DNA from: Glacieibacterium sp964246975
Lineage (GTDB): Bacteria; Pseudomonadota; Alphaproteobacteria; Sphingomonadales; Sphingomonadaceae
Direction of reading: 5' to 3'
NCBI GenBank assembly: GCA_964246975.1
Contig: CAXTSL010000005.1
Coordinates: 1 to 54,095 of the forward strand
DNA length: 54,095 bases
Every line of letters begins with the position of its first letter. The first letter of the stretch is position 1. Both the position numbers and the translations under genes were made by a program. Below, one piece after another: positions 1 through 7,313 of the stretch. The notes below the pieces were generated by a model that saw only the letters and a list, made by a program, of their open reading frames with translations, made no database searches and was not told where the DNA came from.

Positions 1-454
1 CCAAGGCGGTCGGGGTCTGCAGCGCCCACGGCAGCAGGCCCTCGCGGAACTCGGTCACCTGCTTGCCCTCGCGCAGCACGATCGCATCCTTGCCGACGAG
101 GTCGATGCGGCTGATGTGGCTGTCGAGATTGATGCGGATGCACGGCCAGTTGAGGCGCGCCGCGACCTGTTCGATGTGCGTCGACTTGCCCGTGCCGTGG
201 AAGCCCTGGACCATGACGCGGCGGTTGAAGGCGAAGCCCGCGAGGATCGCCAGCGTCGTGTCGGGGTCGAAAACGTACGACGGATCGAGGTCGGGCACGC
301 GCTCGTCGGCGACGCTGAACGCCGGCACCGGGAAGTCGACATCGACGCCGAAAACGCTGCGTGCGTCGACGTGGCGGTCGGGCGCGGCCATCGCGGCGGT
401 CGCGTGGTCGTGGGTGTCGGGGGTATCGCTATCGGCGTTGAGGACGGCGGACAA
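1..454 (-). CDS. cobS: Cobaltochelatase subunit CobS, N-terminal part (runs off the window)
   Basis: AAA+ ATPase subunit of the aerobic CobNST complex, which inserts cobalt into hydrogenobyrinate a,c-diamide during cobalamin synthesis. The visible 150 or so residues carry the CobS N-terminal block RSVFGVD, the P-loop GFHGTGKST and the following AARLNWPC, DSHISRIDLVGKDAIV and QVTEFREGLLPWALQ blocks, which match the family strongly. The chosen start is a TTG at 454 preceded by AGGGAG; an in-frame ATG at 391 would remove 21 poorly conserved residues. It begins 2 bp after the J-domain gene stops, on the same strand, so the two are probably cotranscribed. The C-terminal half, including Walker B, lies outside the window. 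Confidence 0.87.
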   Translation of the reverse strand, partial: MSAVLNADSDTPDTHDHATAAMAAPDRHVDARSVFGVDVDFPVPAFSVADERVPDLDPSYVFDPDTTLAILAGFAFNRRVMVQGFHGTGKSTHIEQVAARLNWPCIRINLDSHISRIDLVGKDAIVLREGKQVTEFREGLLPWALQTPTAL

Positions 455-456
455 TC

Positions 457-1050
457 TCAGGCTCCCTGCGCGGCTCGGGGGGCGGCCTTGAAGGCCGGGG
501 CGGACCGGAGGTGCGTATAGGCTTGCACCACCGCCTGCAACCGTGCCTCGAAGGCGCGGTCGCCGCCATTGGTGTCGGGGTGAAATTGCCGCACCAGCGT
601 CTTGTACGCGCGGCGGATGCCGTTGGGGCTGGCATTGGCGTCGAGGCCCAGCACCTTGAGCGCCTTGAGGTCGGCCTCGGCGAGCACCGTCCCCGCCTTG
701 GTGCGGCGTCCGGCAAAGGCGTCCTGCCCGAACTTGCCGTGCAGCGCGTTCAGGGGATCGTTGAACTTATAGCCGTTGACGTCGTGGACGACGTGCGCCC
801 AGCCCGCGAGCGGCGACTGCGCCTCGGAAATCGCGTCGGGCGACATGCCGTCGAAGAAATTATAGCCTGCGTTGAAGGCGCGGACATGGTCGAGGCACAG
901 CCACTGCCAGCCTCCGACATGCCCCGCGACGCGGTTCGACGCGGGCGCGCGGAACTCGGCTTCCGCCGTGCAGCCGGGATGCGCGCACGGCGTCGCTTGC
1001 GGCAGGTCGACGCGGCCGTGAAGATGCTGGCGGCGGGGCGGAACGGTCAA
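457..1050 (-). CDS. J-domain (DnaJ-like) protein next to cobS
   Basis: About 197 residues. The C-terminal third is a J domain with the HPD motif (RQFHPDTNGGD), which stimulates Hsp70 ATPase. The N-terminal part has a Cys/His-containing block (HGRVDLPQATPCAHPGC) followed by a Trp/Cys-rich stretch seen in J-domain proteins adjacent to cobS in sphingomonads. The start is taken as TTG at 1050, just before TVPPRRQ; the frame stays open to an ATG at 1131, but that would overlap the divergent bolA-type gene. The partner chaperone is not in the window. Role in cobaltochelatase assembly is only a guess from position. Confidence 0.8.
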   Translation of the reverse strand: MTVPPRRQHLHGRVDLPQATPCAHPGCTAEAEFRAPASNRVAGHVGGWQWLCLDHVRAFNAGYNFFDGMSPDAISEAQSPLAGWAHVVHDVNGYKFNDPLNALHGKFGQDAFAGRRTKAGTVLAEADLKALKVLGLDANASPNGIRRAYKTLVRQFHPDTNGGDRAFEARLQAVVQAYTHLRSAPAFKAAPRAAQGA

Positions 1051-1115
1051 GGGAACTCGCTTGTCGGGGAGGACTTTGCATATAGGTGGATGCAGCAATG
1101 ACAAGGAGTCGCCCG

Positions 1116-1388
1116 ATGGGTGAACGCGCACAGGAAATCGAGCGGCGTCTCGTCGCGGGGCTGGCGCCCGACAGCGTCGAGGTCGTCGACGACAGCGACG
1201 ATCACACCGGCCACGCCGGGCACAGCGGCACGGGCGAAAGCCACTTCACCGTCCGCGTCGTCAGCGCCGCGTTCGCGGGCCAGTCGCGCGTCGAGCGGCA
1301 GCGCGCGGTGTACGCGGCACTGGGGGATCTGGTCGCGCCCGACAAGGTCCATGCGCTGGTTATCGAGGCGAAGGCTCCGGGGGAGTAG
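1116..1388 (+). CDS. BolA family protein
   Basis: 90-residue BolA-like protein. BolA proteins bind [2Fe-2S] clusters with monothiol glutaredoxins and act in iron sensing or cluster transfer. Visible family features are the N-terminal helix ERRLVAGLAP, the SHFTVRVVSAAFAGQSRVERQRAVYAAL core with the conserved S-R-x-x-R-x-R pattern, and the final helix with VHALVIEAKAP. An AAGGAG ribosome site sits 8 bases before the ATG at 1116, so the upstream in-frame ATG at 1098 is not needed. Divergent from the J-domain gene. A glutaredoxin partner is not in the window. Confidence 0.92.
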   Translation: MGERAQEIERRLVAGLAPDSVEVVDDSDDHTGHAGHSGTGESHFTVRVVSAAFAGQSRVERQRAVYAALGDLVAPDKVHALVIEAKAPGE

Positions 1389-1409
1389 GCGCTTCGCGAT
1401 TTTCGCTGT

Positions 1410-1503
1410 CGTCATGCTGGCGCACGCCAGCTTCCATGGCGGTGCGCGCCGACGCGGCATTCGCTTGGCCGCGAAATGGATGCTGGCGTTCGCCAGCATG
1501 ACG
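1410..1503. repeat. REP-like palindrome with 28-bp arms
   Basis: Two inverted arms, 1410-1437 and 1476-1503, match at 26 of 28 positions and are separated by 38 bp. Each arm contains its own small palindrome (GCTGGCG n2 CGCCAGC). The element lies between bolA and the carboxypeptidase-like gene and would form a long hairpin in RNA. This is the general form of an intergenic REP/BIME or small non-autonomous element. No transposase (RAYT) is visible here and no second copy occurs in this window. Confidence 0.75.
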
Positions 1504-1518
1504 GGGGAGAGGGGTGGG

Positions 1519-2613
1519 ATGAAAAAACTCCTGCTTGTCCCGCTTCTCGCTGCCGTTCTCTCCGGGTTCGCTGCCGCCCCCCTCGCCGCCGAGACCGTCC
1601 TGACCGGCGATCGGATCGACGGCACGCCCGTGATCGCGACCCTCGACGCCGCGAGCCTCGCTGCGGGACAGGTGCACCGCTTCTGGTTCCGCCCCGCCGA
1701 CACCAGCCTCGGCCAGGGCTGGACCGTCCCCGTCATCGTCGTGCGCGGCACCAGGCCAGGGCCGCGCCTGCTGATCACGGCGGGCATCCACGGTGATGAA
1801 CTCAACGGCATCGCCGTCATCCACCGCCTCGCGGCCGGGATCGACCCGGCGACGCTGGCGGGAACGCTCGTCATGGTCCCCGGCCTCAACACGCCGGGGC
1901 TGTTGCAGGACGCCCGCGAATTCGCCACCGGCGCGGGGCGCGGCTTCGCCAATCTCAACCGCAGCATGCCGGGCAAGTCGCCGGGCGGTACCGCCGAACT
2001 CTATGCCGAAGCGCTGTGGACGCGCCTGCTCCGCCCCAACGCCGACGCGGCGGTCGACCTCCACACCCAGTCGCGCGGCACGGCGTATGTTCTCTACGCC
2101 TTCGCCTCGACGCCGCGCACGCGGCGCATGGCCGAACTCGTCCAGCCCGATGTCATCAAGCTCGACAAGGGAGAGAAGGGCACCGTCGAGAACGAGCTCG
2201 TGCCGGCGGGGGTCCCCGCGATCACCTTTGAACTCGGCGCGCCCGGGGTATTCGACGCCGCGACGGTGGCGCGCGCGGTCGCGGGGCTGCGCAACCTGAT
2301 GACCGAGATGGCGATGCTGCCGGGCAAGGTCCGCGCCCCTGCCGCGCCGCCGTTCACCGGCAACGATCTCGTCAACGTCAGCAGCCTGCGCGGCGGCTGG
2401 GCGACGGCGCTCGCCCCGCTGGGCAGCCTCGTCGGGAAGGGGCAGCCGCTGGCGGTCGTCCGCGATCCGTTCGGCCGCGTCGTCGACACCGTCGTCGCGC
2501 CGCGCGCCGGCCGCATCGTCAGCAGCTTCACCGATCCGCGCCGCGACCCTGGCAGCCTGATTGCGCGCATCGTCTTCTGGAACGACGACGCCAAATGCGC
2601 CGAGGGGTGCTGA
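1519..2613 (+). CDS. Secreted succinylglutamate desuccinylase/aspartoacylase-like metallohydrolase
   Basis: 364 residues. An N-terminal signal peptide (MKKLLLVPLLAAVLSGFAAAPLAA) predicts export to the periplasm. The zinc-carboxypeptidase (M14 family) signature is present: AGIHGDELNG supplies the H-x-x-E ligands and AAVDLHTQS a further zinc histidine. The C-terminal part (SSLRGGWATAL onward) resembles the barrel-sandwich domain of AstE/AspA-like proteins. It should hydrolyse an N-acyl or amide substrate, but the substrate cannot be read from sequence. The ATG at 1519 follows a GGGAGAGGGG ribosome site just after the REP-like element, which may form part of its leader. Ends 31 bp before the converging hydrolase gene. 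Confidence 0.82.
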   Translation: MKKLLLVPLLAAVLSGFAAAPLAAETVLTGDRIDGTPVIATLDAASLAAGQVHRFWFRPADTSLGQGWTVPVIVVRGTRPGPRLLITAGIHGDELNGIAVIHRLAAGIDPATLAGTLVMVPGLNTPGLLQDAREFATGAGRGFANLNRSMPGKSPGGTAELYAEALWTRLLRPNADAAVDLHTQSRGTAYVLYAFASTPRTRRMAELVQPDVIKLDKGEKGTVENELVPAGVPAITFELGAPGVFDAATVARAVAGLRNLMTEMAMLPGKVRAPAAPPFTGNDLVNVSSLRGGWATALAPLGSLVGKGQPLAVVRDPFGRVVDTVVAPRAGRIVSSFTDPRRDPGSLIARIVFWNDDAKCAEGC

Positions 2614-2644
2614 CGCCGCAGCGGCGTCGGCGCGGTGGATCGCT

Positions 2645-3475
2645 TCAGAGCTGACCGGCGTCCAGCCACGACCCGATCGCCCGCGCCGCTTCCACTGGAT
2701 CGTCGGCGCGCGTTGCGACGGTCAGTGACGGATGCGTCGCGCTGATGTCCGCCAGCATCGCATGCAGCGGATCGAGCGGGTTGGCGCAGATCAGGCAGCG
2801 GTGCCCGATCGCCGAAAGCGCCGCGCGCTTGTCGAAGCGGAATGCCGCGCGATAGGCGAGATGATAGGTCGACAGTCCCTTGATCAGCTCGACCGCCCAG
2901 CGGTGGATGGTGGCGGCGTCGGGCACCGGACCGCCGCGCCGGTGCGCGTCGTCGCGCTGAAACCACGGGAAGAACAGGTACTGGTCCCGGCAGAAATGCC
3001 ATGCCCACAGCAGATGCTCGCCGTAGTCCTGCGGCACGATCGCCGGGGCGTAGTCGGCGAGGTACCGCGCGCGCTGTTCGTCGGTGTAGACGCCCAGCCC
3101 GTCGATCACGAGGTTGCGGACCCGCGCCGGATGACGCTGCGCCAAAGCCAGCGCGATGTTCGCCCCGGTGTGGGTGCCATAGATGTCGGCCTCGGTCACC
3201 GCCATCCTATCGAGTGTCGCGGCGAGCGCGTCGGCATAGTCTTCGATTTCGGGTGCCGCCAGCGCAAGCGGATCGCTGTCGCCGTTACCCGGCGTATCGA
3301 CGGCGACCACCCGCCGTCCGGCCGCGAGCGCTTCGGCAAGCGGTATCAGTTGCACCGCCGATCCCGGCGAGGCGTGGAGCATTACCAGTGGAAGCCCCGC
3401 TGCCTCGTTGGTGCGGATATGGATTTGGCGTGCGCCGACGTCGATGAAACGGCGGCGCAGGACCGGCGCGGTCAC
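2645..3475 (-). CDS. Alpha/beta-hydrolase fold protein with His at the nucleophile position
   Basis: 276 residues. Fold markers are VMLHASPGS (oxyanion region), VDTPGNGDSD and a nucleophile elbow that reads G100-T-H102-T-G104, where the usual Ser, Asp or Cys is replaced by His. An acid is present at D235 (NPLDPLH), but no His appears where the usual final catalytic His would lie; the last is H248. The cap contains WAW-x3-RDQ-x2-FFPW, shared with the second hydrolase at 9.5-10.9 kb. GTG start at 3475 overlaps the stop of the nitrilase-like gene by 4 bp. Last gene of the leftward ALDH-DUF1330-nitrilase-hydrolase operon. Reaction unknown; it may be a lyase, a hydrolase with an altered mechanism, or non-catalytic. 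Confidence 0.86.
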   Translation of the reverse strand: MTAPVLRRRFIDVGARQIHIRTNEAAGLPLVMLHASPGSAVQLIPLAEALAAGRRVVAVDTPGNGDSDPLALAAPEIEDYADALAATLDRMAVTEADIYGTHTGANIALALAQRHPARVRNLVIDGLGVYTDEQRARYLADYAPAIVPQDYGEHLLWAWHFCRDQYLFFPWFQRDDAHRRGGPVPDAATIHRWAVELIKGLSTYHLAYRAAFRFDKRAALSAIGHRCLICANPLDPLHAMLADISATHPSLTVATRADDPVEAARAIGSWLDAGQL

Positions 3476-4521
3476 AGCAGACCGGTCGTCTGCAGCCGCC
3501 GGATCACCTTTTCCTGACGCGCCTGCAGCGCCGCACGGGCGGGCACGGTCACGCCGTCGACGCCCAGCATGGCATTCAGCGGTGCGGCGCTGGCGCGGGC
3601 ATATTGCGCGGCGAACACCTCGTACGGCGGACGCGACAACAGGTTGAACATGCCCGGGCGGCCGCGGTAGCGGCGCAGCGCGACGAGGTCGATCTCGGCC
3701 ATCGCCGCCATCGTCTCGCCGTACCCGGCCTCGGCGAGGACCCGCCCGTTATAGTCGATGATCTTCGACATCGCGTCGGTGGTCGCCATCGGGATGTCGG
3801 TCCCCTCGAGGCTCGCCGAGTTTGCCGAAACGACATAGGCCATATTCTCGACCGCCCGCGCCATGCGGCACAGTTCCTTCGGCGTCGCGCGCGGACTGGC
3901 GAACTCGGCCGAATTGTGCAGGAAGACTTCGGCCCCGCGCATCGCATGGCAGCGCGCGATCTCGGGATAGAGAATTTCCTCCGAGGCGATCGCCGCGAGA
4001 TTGCCGATCGGCGTGCGTGCCACCGGGAACACCGACTCCTCGCCGTAGACATCGAGATACTGGTCCCAGACGTCTATCGGCGTCGGCCCATATAGCGAAA
4101 TCAGCCGACGATAGCGCAGGCAGAACCGGCCCTGCGGATCGATCACGAAACAGGTCTGGAAATAAAGTTCGGGAAACGCCGCGTCCGCCTCATAGGCGTT
4201 GCCCGACAGATAGATCGCGTTTTTGACGGCGATCTCCGCCAGCGCGCCGTATTCGCGACCGCCGGGTTCGAGCGCCGCCTTGGCACGCCAGTCGGCGATG
4301 CTCTCGGCCATCGGAAAGCCGGTCAGGAAATATTCGGGCAGCACGACGAGCTTGAGCGCTTCGCCGCCGATCTGCTTGATCATCGCGAGCTGGCGACCGA
4401 GGCGTTCGAGCGTCGTTGCCATCCGCTCCTGCGCGTCCGCCGGACTGTCGATCGAATTGATCGCCACGCAGCGCGCCTGAAACGCGAGGCCCGAATAGAT
4501 CGGCTCGACCGCGTCGCTCAT
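3472..4521 (-). CDS. Nitrilase-superfamily (CN-hydrolase) protein with altered catalytic residues
   Basis: 349 residues of CN-hydrolase fold. The catalytic Glu is kept (VVLPEYF, E63). The catalytic Lys position, normally the last residue of KYRK, is Arg (RYRRL, R139). The catalytic Cys position, six residues before the conserved Pro of YPE, is Ser (IASEEILYPE, S180). Downstream AMRGAEVFLHNSAE and the C-terminal interface segments are intact. Family members cleave amides, nitriles or carbamoyl groups; with E-R-S in place of E-K-C this one may have a changed mechanism or be inactive. ATG at 4521 overlaps the stop of the DUF1330-like gene (ATGA), so translation is probably coupled. Confidence 0.86.
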   Translation of the reverse strand: MSDAVEPIYSGLAFQARCVAINSIDSPADAQERMATTLERLGRQLAMIKQIGGEALKLVVLPEYFLTGFPMAESIADWRAKAALEPGGREYGALAEIAVKNAIYLSGNAYEADAAFPELYFQTCFVIDPQGRFCLRYRRLISLYGPTPIDVWDQYLDVYGEESVFPVARTPIGNLAAIASEEILYPEIARCHAMRGAEVFLHNSAEFASPRATPKELCRMARAVENMAYVVSANSASLEGTDIPMATTDAMSKIIDYNGRVLAEAGYGETMAAMAEIDLVALRRYRGRPGMFNLLSRPPYEVFAAQYARASAAPLNAMLGVDGVTVPARAALQARQEKVIRRLQTTGLL

Positions 4522-5030
4522 GCCTTGTCTCCCACGCGCAATGGCACCCGGTACCCGATGACGCCATCGAGCGCGGCGTCCGGCCGATCGACGGCCCATA
4601 GGCAAAGCCCGCCCGTGAACGTCCCTTCGATGACGTCGGGCACGGGTGCTTCGGCGAAGGGGACCGGCAGACCGGCGGGCCGGGCCCCGAGGCCGACATG
4701 GAGGATGGTCGCCGTCGATGCGATCTCGTCGCCGGCCAGCGCGAAGACCGTGAAGTCGCCGCATCCGGCGCGCAGCGGCACCGCCGCGCGGTAGCCGGGC
4801 GAATGCCAGAAGCTGTGAACGTCGCCCAGCGACGCGAAGCGCGCCAGCATGACACTGCGCGGCGGGCTGCCGATCGCCGCGACGCCCCGACCGGGGCCGC
4901 CCATCGCCAGATAGCGCCCGCCGAACTGCGCATATAATGGCGGCAGCGCCGCCGAATATGGTCCGAGGCGGTCGATCGCGACATCCGACCCCAGCGTCAT
5001 CAGATAGCCGCAACTCACATCGACCACCAT
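4518..5030 (-). CDS. DUF1330/dimeric alpha-beta barrel-like protein
   Basis: 170 residues. The N-terminal 95 or so residues resemble DUF1330 of the dimeric alpha/beta-barrel superfamily: GGRYLAMGG, a short strand with VMLARFASL, then DVHSFWHSPGYRAAVPLR. Such proteins are small cofactor-independent enzymes or binding proteins and rarely have an assigned reaction. The remaining 75 residues are not recognised. ATG at 5030; the gene overlaps the upstream aldehyde dehydrogenase by 16 bp and the downstream nitrilase-like gene by 4 bp, so it belongs to a tightly packed operon. GTG codons right after the ATG are alternative starts. Confidence 0.68.
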   Translation of the reverse strand: MVVDVSCGYLMTLGSDVAIDRLGPYSAALPPLYAQFGGRYLAMGGPGRGVAAIGSPPRSVMLARFASLGDVHSFWHSPGYRAAVPLRAGCGDFTVFALAGDEIASTATILHVGLGARPAGLPVPFAEAPVPDVIEGTFTGGLCLWAVDRPDAALDGVIGYRVPLRVGDKA

Positions 5031-6418
5031 GCGCTGGGTGCCGATGCGCGGTTGATCAGCAGCGTCTTCGACCGGATGAAGCGGCGAATCGCCCCGCGTC
5101 CCATCCGCGAACCGCCGAGGCCCGAGTGTCCGAACGCCATCTTGTCGCCGTCCTGCACGATGCTGGGCAGCGAGACGTCGTTGATGCTGACCGCGCCGGC
5201 GGCAAGGCGCGCCGCGACGCCGCGCGCCACATCGGGCGGGCCCCAGACGCTCGCCGACAGCCCGAATTCAGTTGCGTTGGCCAGCGCGACGGCGGCATCG
5301 AGGTCGTCGAAGGGCATCACCGGCAGCAGCGGCGCAAAGCTTTCCTCGCGCATCAATCGCATTGCCGGCGACACGCCGGTGACGACGGTCGGGCGCATCC
5401 ACCAGCCGCCATCCTGGAACGGCGGTCCCCCGGTCATTATCGTCGCGCCGTCGGCGACCGCTTCGGCAAGCTGCGCGGCAACGATGGCCGCCTGCGGAGC
5501 ATGGATGAACGGACCGAGCTGGCCGGCGTAGGGGCCGGCTCGCGCGAGTGTCACCGCGTCCGCTGCTGCGGCAAGCTTTCCGACGAACGCATCGTAGAGC
5601 GAGGCATCGACATAGATGCGTTCGACGGAATGGCAGGTTTGGCCGGTGTTCATCGTGCCGCTCCACACGATGCCTGCGACGGCACGGTCGAGGTCGGCAC
5701 CGCGCAGCACGATAGACGCGTCCTTGCCGCCGAGTTCGAGGCAGGCGGGGATCAGCCGCCCGGCGCACTGCATCGCCACAAGTCGCCCGGTAGCGACGCT
5801 GCCGGTGAAGCAAATTGCATCGACGAGATCGACCACCGCCGCCCCCGTGACCCCGTCGCCGGGCACGACGGCGAGCACCGCAGCGAGTTCGGGATGTCGC
5901 GCGATCGTCGCGACCAGCGGTGCGATGAACCGCGGCGTGACCTCGCTCGGCTTGATCAGCGCCGTGCAACCCGCCGCGAGCGCCGGGATGGCGTCGATGA
6001 ACGACAGGCCGAGCGGACTGTTCCACGGCGTTATGAAACCGACGAGGTCGTGCGGCACGAGCTGCTGTTCGATGCCGATCGCGCCGATCGCGGCGGTGCG
6101 GGGGGCTTCGGTGGCGAGCGCGGCCGGGGCCCAGTCTGTCCAACGCTCTACCATAGCGGGCAGCGCCGCGCATTCCTGCTGCGAGACTTTGCCACGTCCC
6201 GTATCGGCGACCAGCGCCGCGAGCAGCGCGCCATCGGCAGCAGCGTCGCTTGCCCAGCGTTGCAGGATCGCGATCCGATCGCCGACCGACCGCGCCTGCC
6301 AGGCAGATGCCGCGCCGCGCAACCGGGCCGCCATCGGCGCGAGTTCGCCTGCATCCCACAGGCCGGTCTGTCCATCGGCCATGCCGCTGCGGGGATCGAT
6401 TGTCTGCCGAAGGCGCAT
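5015..6418 (-). CDS. NAD(P)-dependent aldehyde dehydrogenase
   Basis: 467 residues. Oxidises an aldehyde to an acid. Conserved elements in order are TPWNSPL (N133), the cofactor Lys in ALIKPSEV (K156), FTGSVATG, LELGGKD with the general base E228, and GQTCHS with the catalytic C262, followed by EESFAP. ATG at 6418 follows a strong GAAGGAGG site; upstream in-frame codons are unlikely to be used. First gene of the leftward operon that continues into the DUF1330-like, nitrilase-like and hydrolase genes. It diverges from the SDR gene across a 151-bp region holding a candidate operator. Substrate unknown; a product of the neighbouring SDR or hydrolases is a reasonable guess. Confidence 0.93.
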   Translation of the reverse strand: MRLRQTIDPRSGMADGQTGLWDAGELAPMAARLRGAASAWQARSVGDRIAILQRWASDAAADGALLAALVADTGRGKVSQQECAALPAMVERWTDWAPAALATEAPRTAAIGAIGIEQQLVPHDLVGFITPWNSPLGLSFIDAIPALAAGCTALIKPSEVTPRFIAPLVATIARHPELAAVLAVVPGDGVTGAAVVDLVDAICFTGSVATGRLVAMQCAGRLIPACLELGGKDASIVLRGADLDRAVAGIVWSGTMNTGQTCHSVERIYVDASLYDAFVGKLAAAADAVTLARAGPYAGQLGPFIHAPQAAIVAAQLAEAVADGATIMTGGPPFQDGGWWMRPTVVTGVSPAMRLMREESFAPLLPVMPFDDLDAAVALANATEFGLSASVWGPPDVARGVAARLAAGAVSINDVSLPSIVQDGDKMAFGHSGLGGSRMGRGAIRRFIRSKTLLINRASAPSAWWSM

Positions 6419-6469
6419 CGACCCTCCTTCCTGCCCGACGCGACCTAGAGCGCGAAAGCCAAGCCCCGC

Positions 6470-6507
6470 GCAACGCACTTGCAGTGTTGCTAATGGAAAA
6501 GCACTGC
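6470..6507. promoter_or_regulatory. Candidate LysR-type operator in the ALDH/SDR divergent region
   Basis: GCAAC-N11-GTTGC occupies 6470-6490, and an overlapping dyad GCAGTG-N15-CACTGC occupies 6481-6507. Interrupted dyads with an 11-base spacer are typical of LysR-family sites, and a LysR gene lies in the same cluster. The position, between divergent genes, suits a shared regulator. Assignment is inference; no promoter hexamers were convincingly placed. Confidence 0.38.
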
Positions 6508-6569
6508 GGGCTAATTGGCCGCCGACCGGATCGCGCCATAGCGTCGGCGGCGACATCGGGGAGAAGGGT

Positions 6570-7313
6570 GTGACCGAGCGGCGGGTGTTGATCACGGGTG
6601 CCAATCGCGGCATCGGGCGGGCGTTTGTCGAAGCCTATCTGGCGCGCGACTGGCATGTCGTTGCGACCGTGCGCGATCCGCAGGCCGTGGCACCCTTCGC
6701 GGGTGGCACTGCGGAGCGGCTGCTGATCGAAGCGCTCGATGTCACCGACGCTGCCAGCGTCCGCGCCGCCGCCGTGCGCCTGGCGGGCGTGCCGATCGAC
6801 GTGCTGGTGTCGAACGCCGCGCTGACCGGCGGGCCGATCGGGGCGTTCGGCGCGTTCGACCACCAACGCTTTGCCGCCGCCTGCGCGGTCAACGCCGGTG
6901 GCTTCATGACGTTGGTCGAGGCGTTCGCTGCGCATGTCGCGGCCAGCCGCGACCGCAAGATCCTCGCGATCTCCAGCCGTATCGGGGCTAACCCCTTCTA
7001 TGGATATGCGGAATATTTCGCCAGCAAGGCGGCGCTGAACGCGCTCGTCAAGCAGGTCGCGGTGGCGCTGGCACCGCGCGGCATCGCGGTGGCCGCCGCC
7101 CACCCCGGCTGGGTTGCGACCGAGGCGACCGCTGCGCAGGGTCAGGCACCCCTCACCGCGACCGACGCGGCTGCCTTGCTGGTCAAAGTCATCGACGGAC
7201 TGTCGATCGAACGCACCGGCCGCTTCTTCGACCCCGACGGCTCGGAGCTGCCGCTGGTGACCCAGCAGCACGAAGTCAAATTTTATTCGAAGCCGCGCGA
7301 TGCTGTCCAGTAA
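6570..7313 (+). CDS. Short-chain dehydrogenase/reductase
   Basis: 247 residues of Rossmann-fold SDR. Cofactor motif TGANRGIG near the N terminus, VSNAAL (NNAG equivalent), catalytic Ser in AISSRIG and Y-x3-K in YFASKAALN. This is the length of classical SDRs. Oxidises an alcohol or reduces a carbonyl with NAD(P)(H). GTG start at 6570 follows GGGAGAAGGG. It overlaps the following MFS gene by 14 bp, indicating cotranscription. With the divergent aldehyde dehydrogenase it could form a two-step alcohol-to-acid oxidation, which is inferred from context. Confidence 0.92.
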   Translation: MTERRVLITGANRGIGRAFVEAYLARDWHVVATVRDPQAVAPFAGGTAERLLIEALDVTDAASVRAAAVRLAGVPIDVLVSNAALTGGPIGAFGAFDHQRFAAACAVNAGGFMTLVEAFAAHVAASRDRKILAISSRIGANPFYGYAEYFASKAALNALVKQVAVALAPRGIAVAAAHPGWVATEATAAQGQAPLTATDAAALLVKVIDGLSIERTGRFFDPDGSELPLVTQQHEVKFYSKPRDAVQ

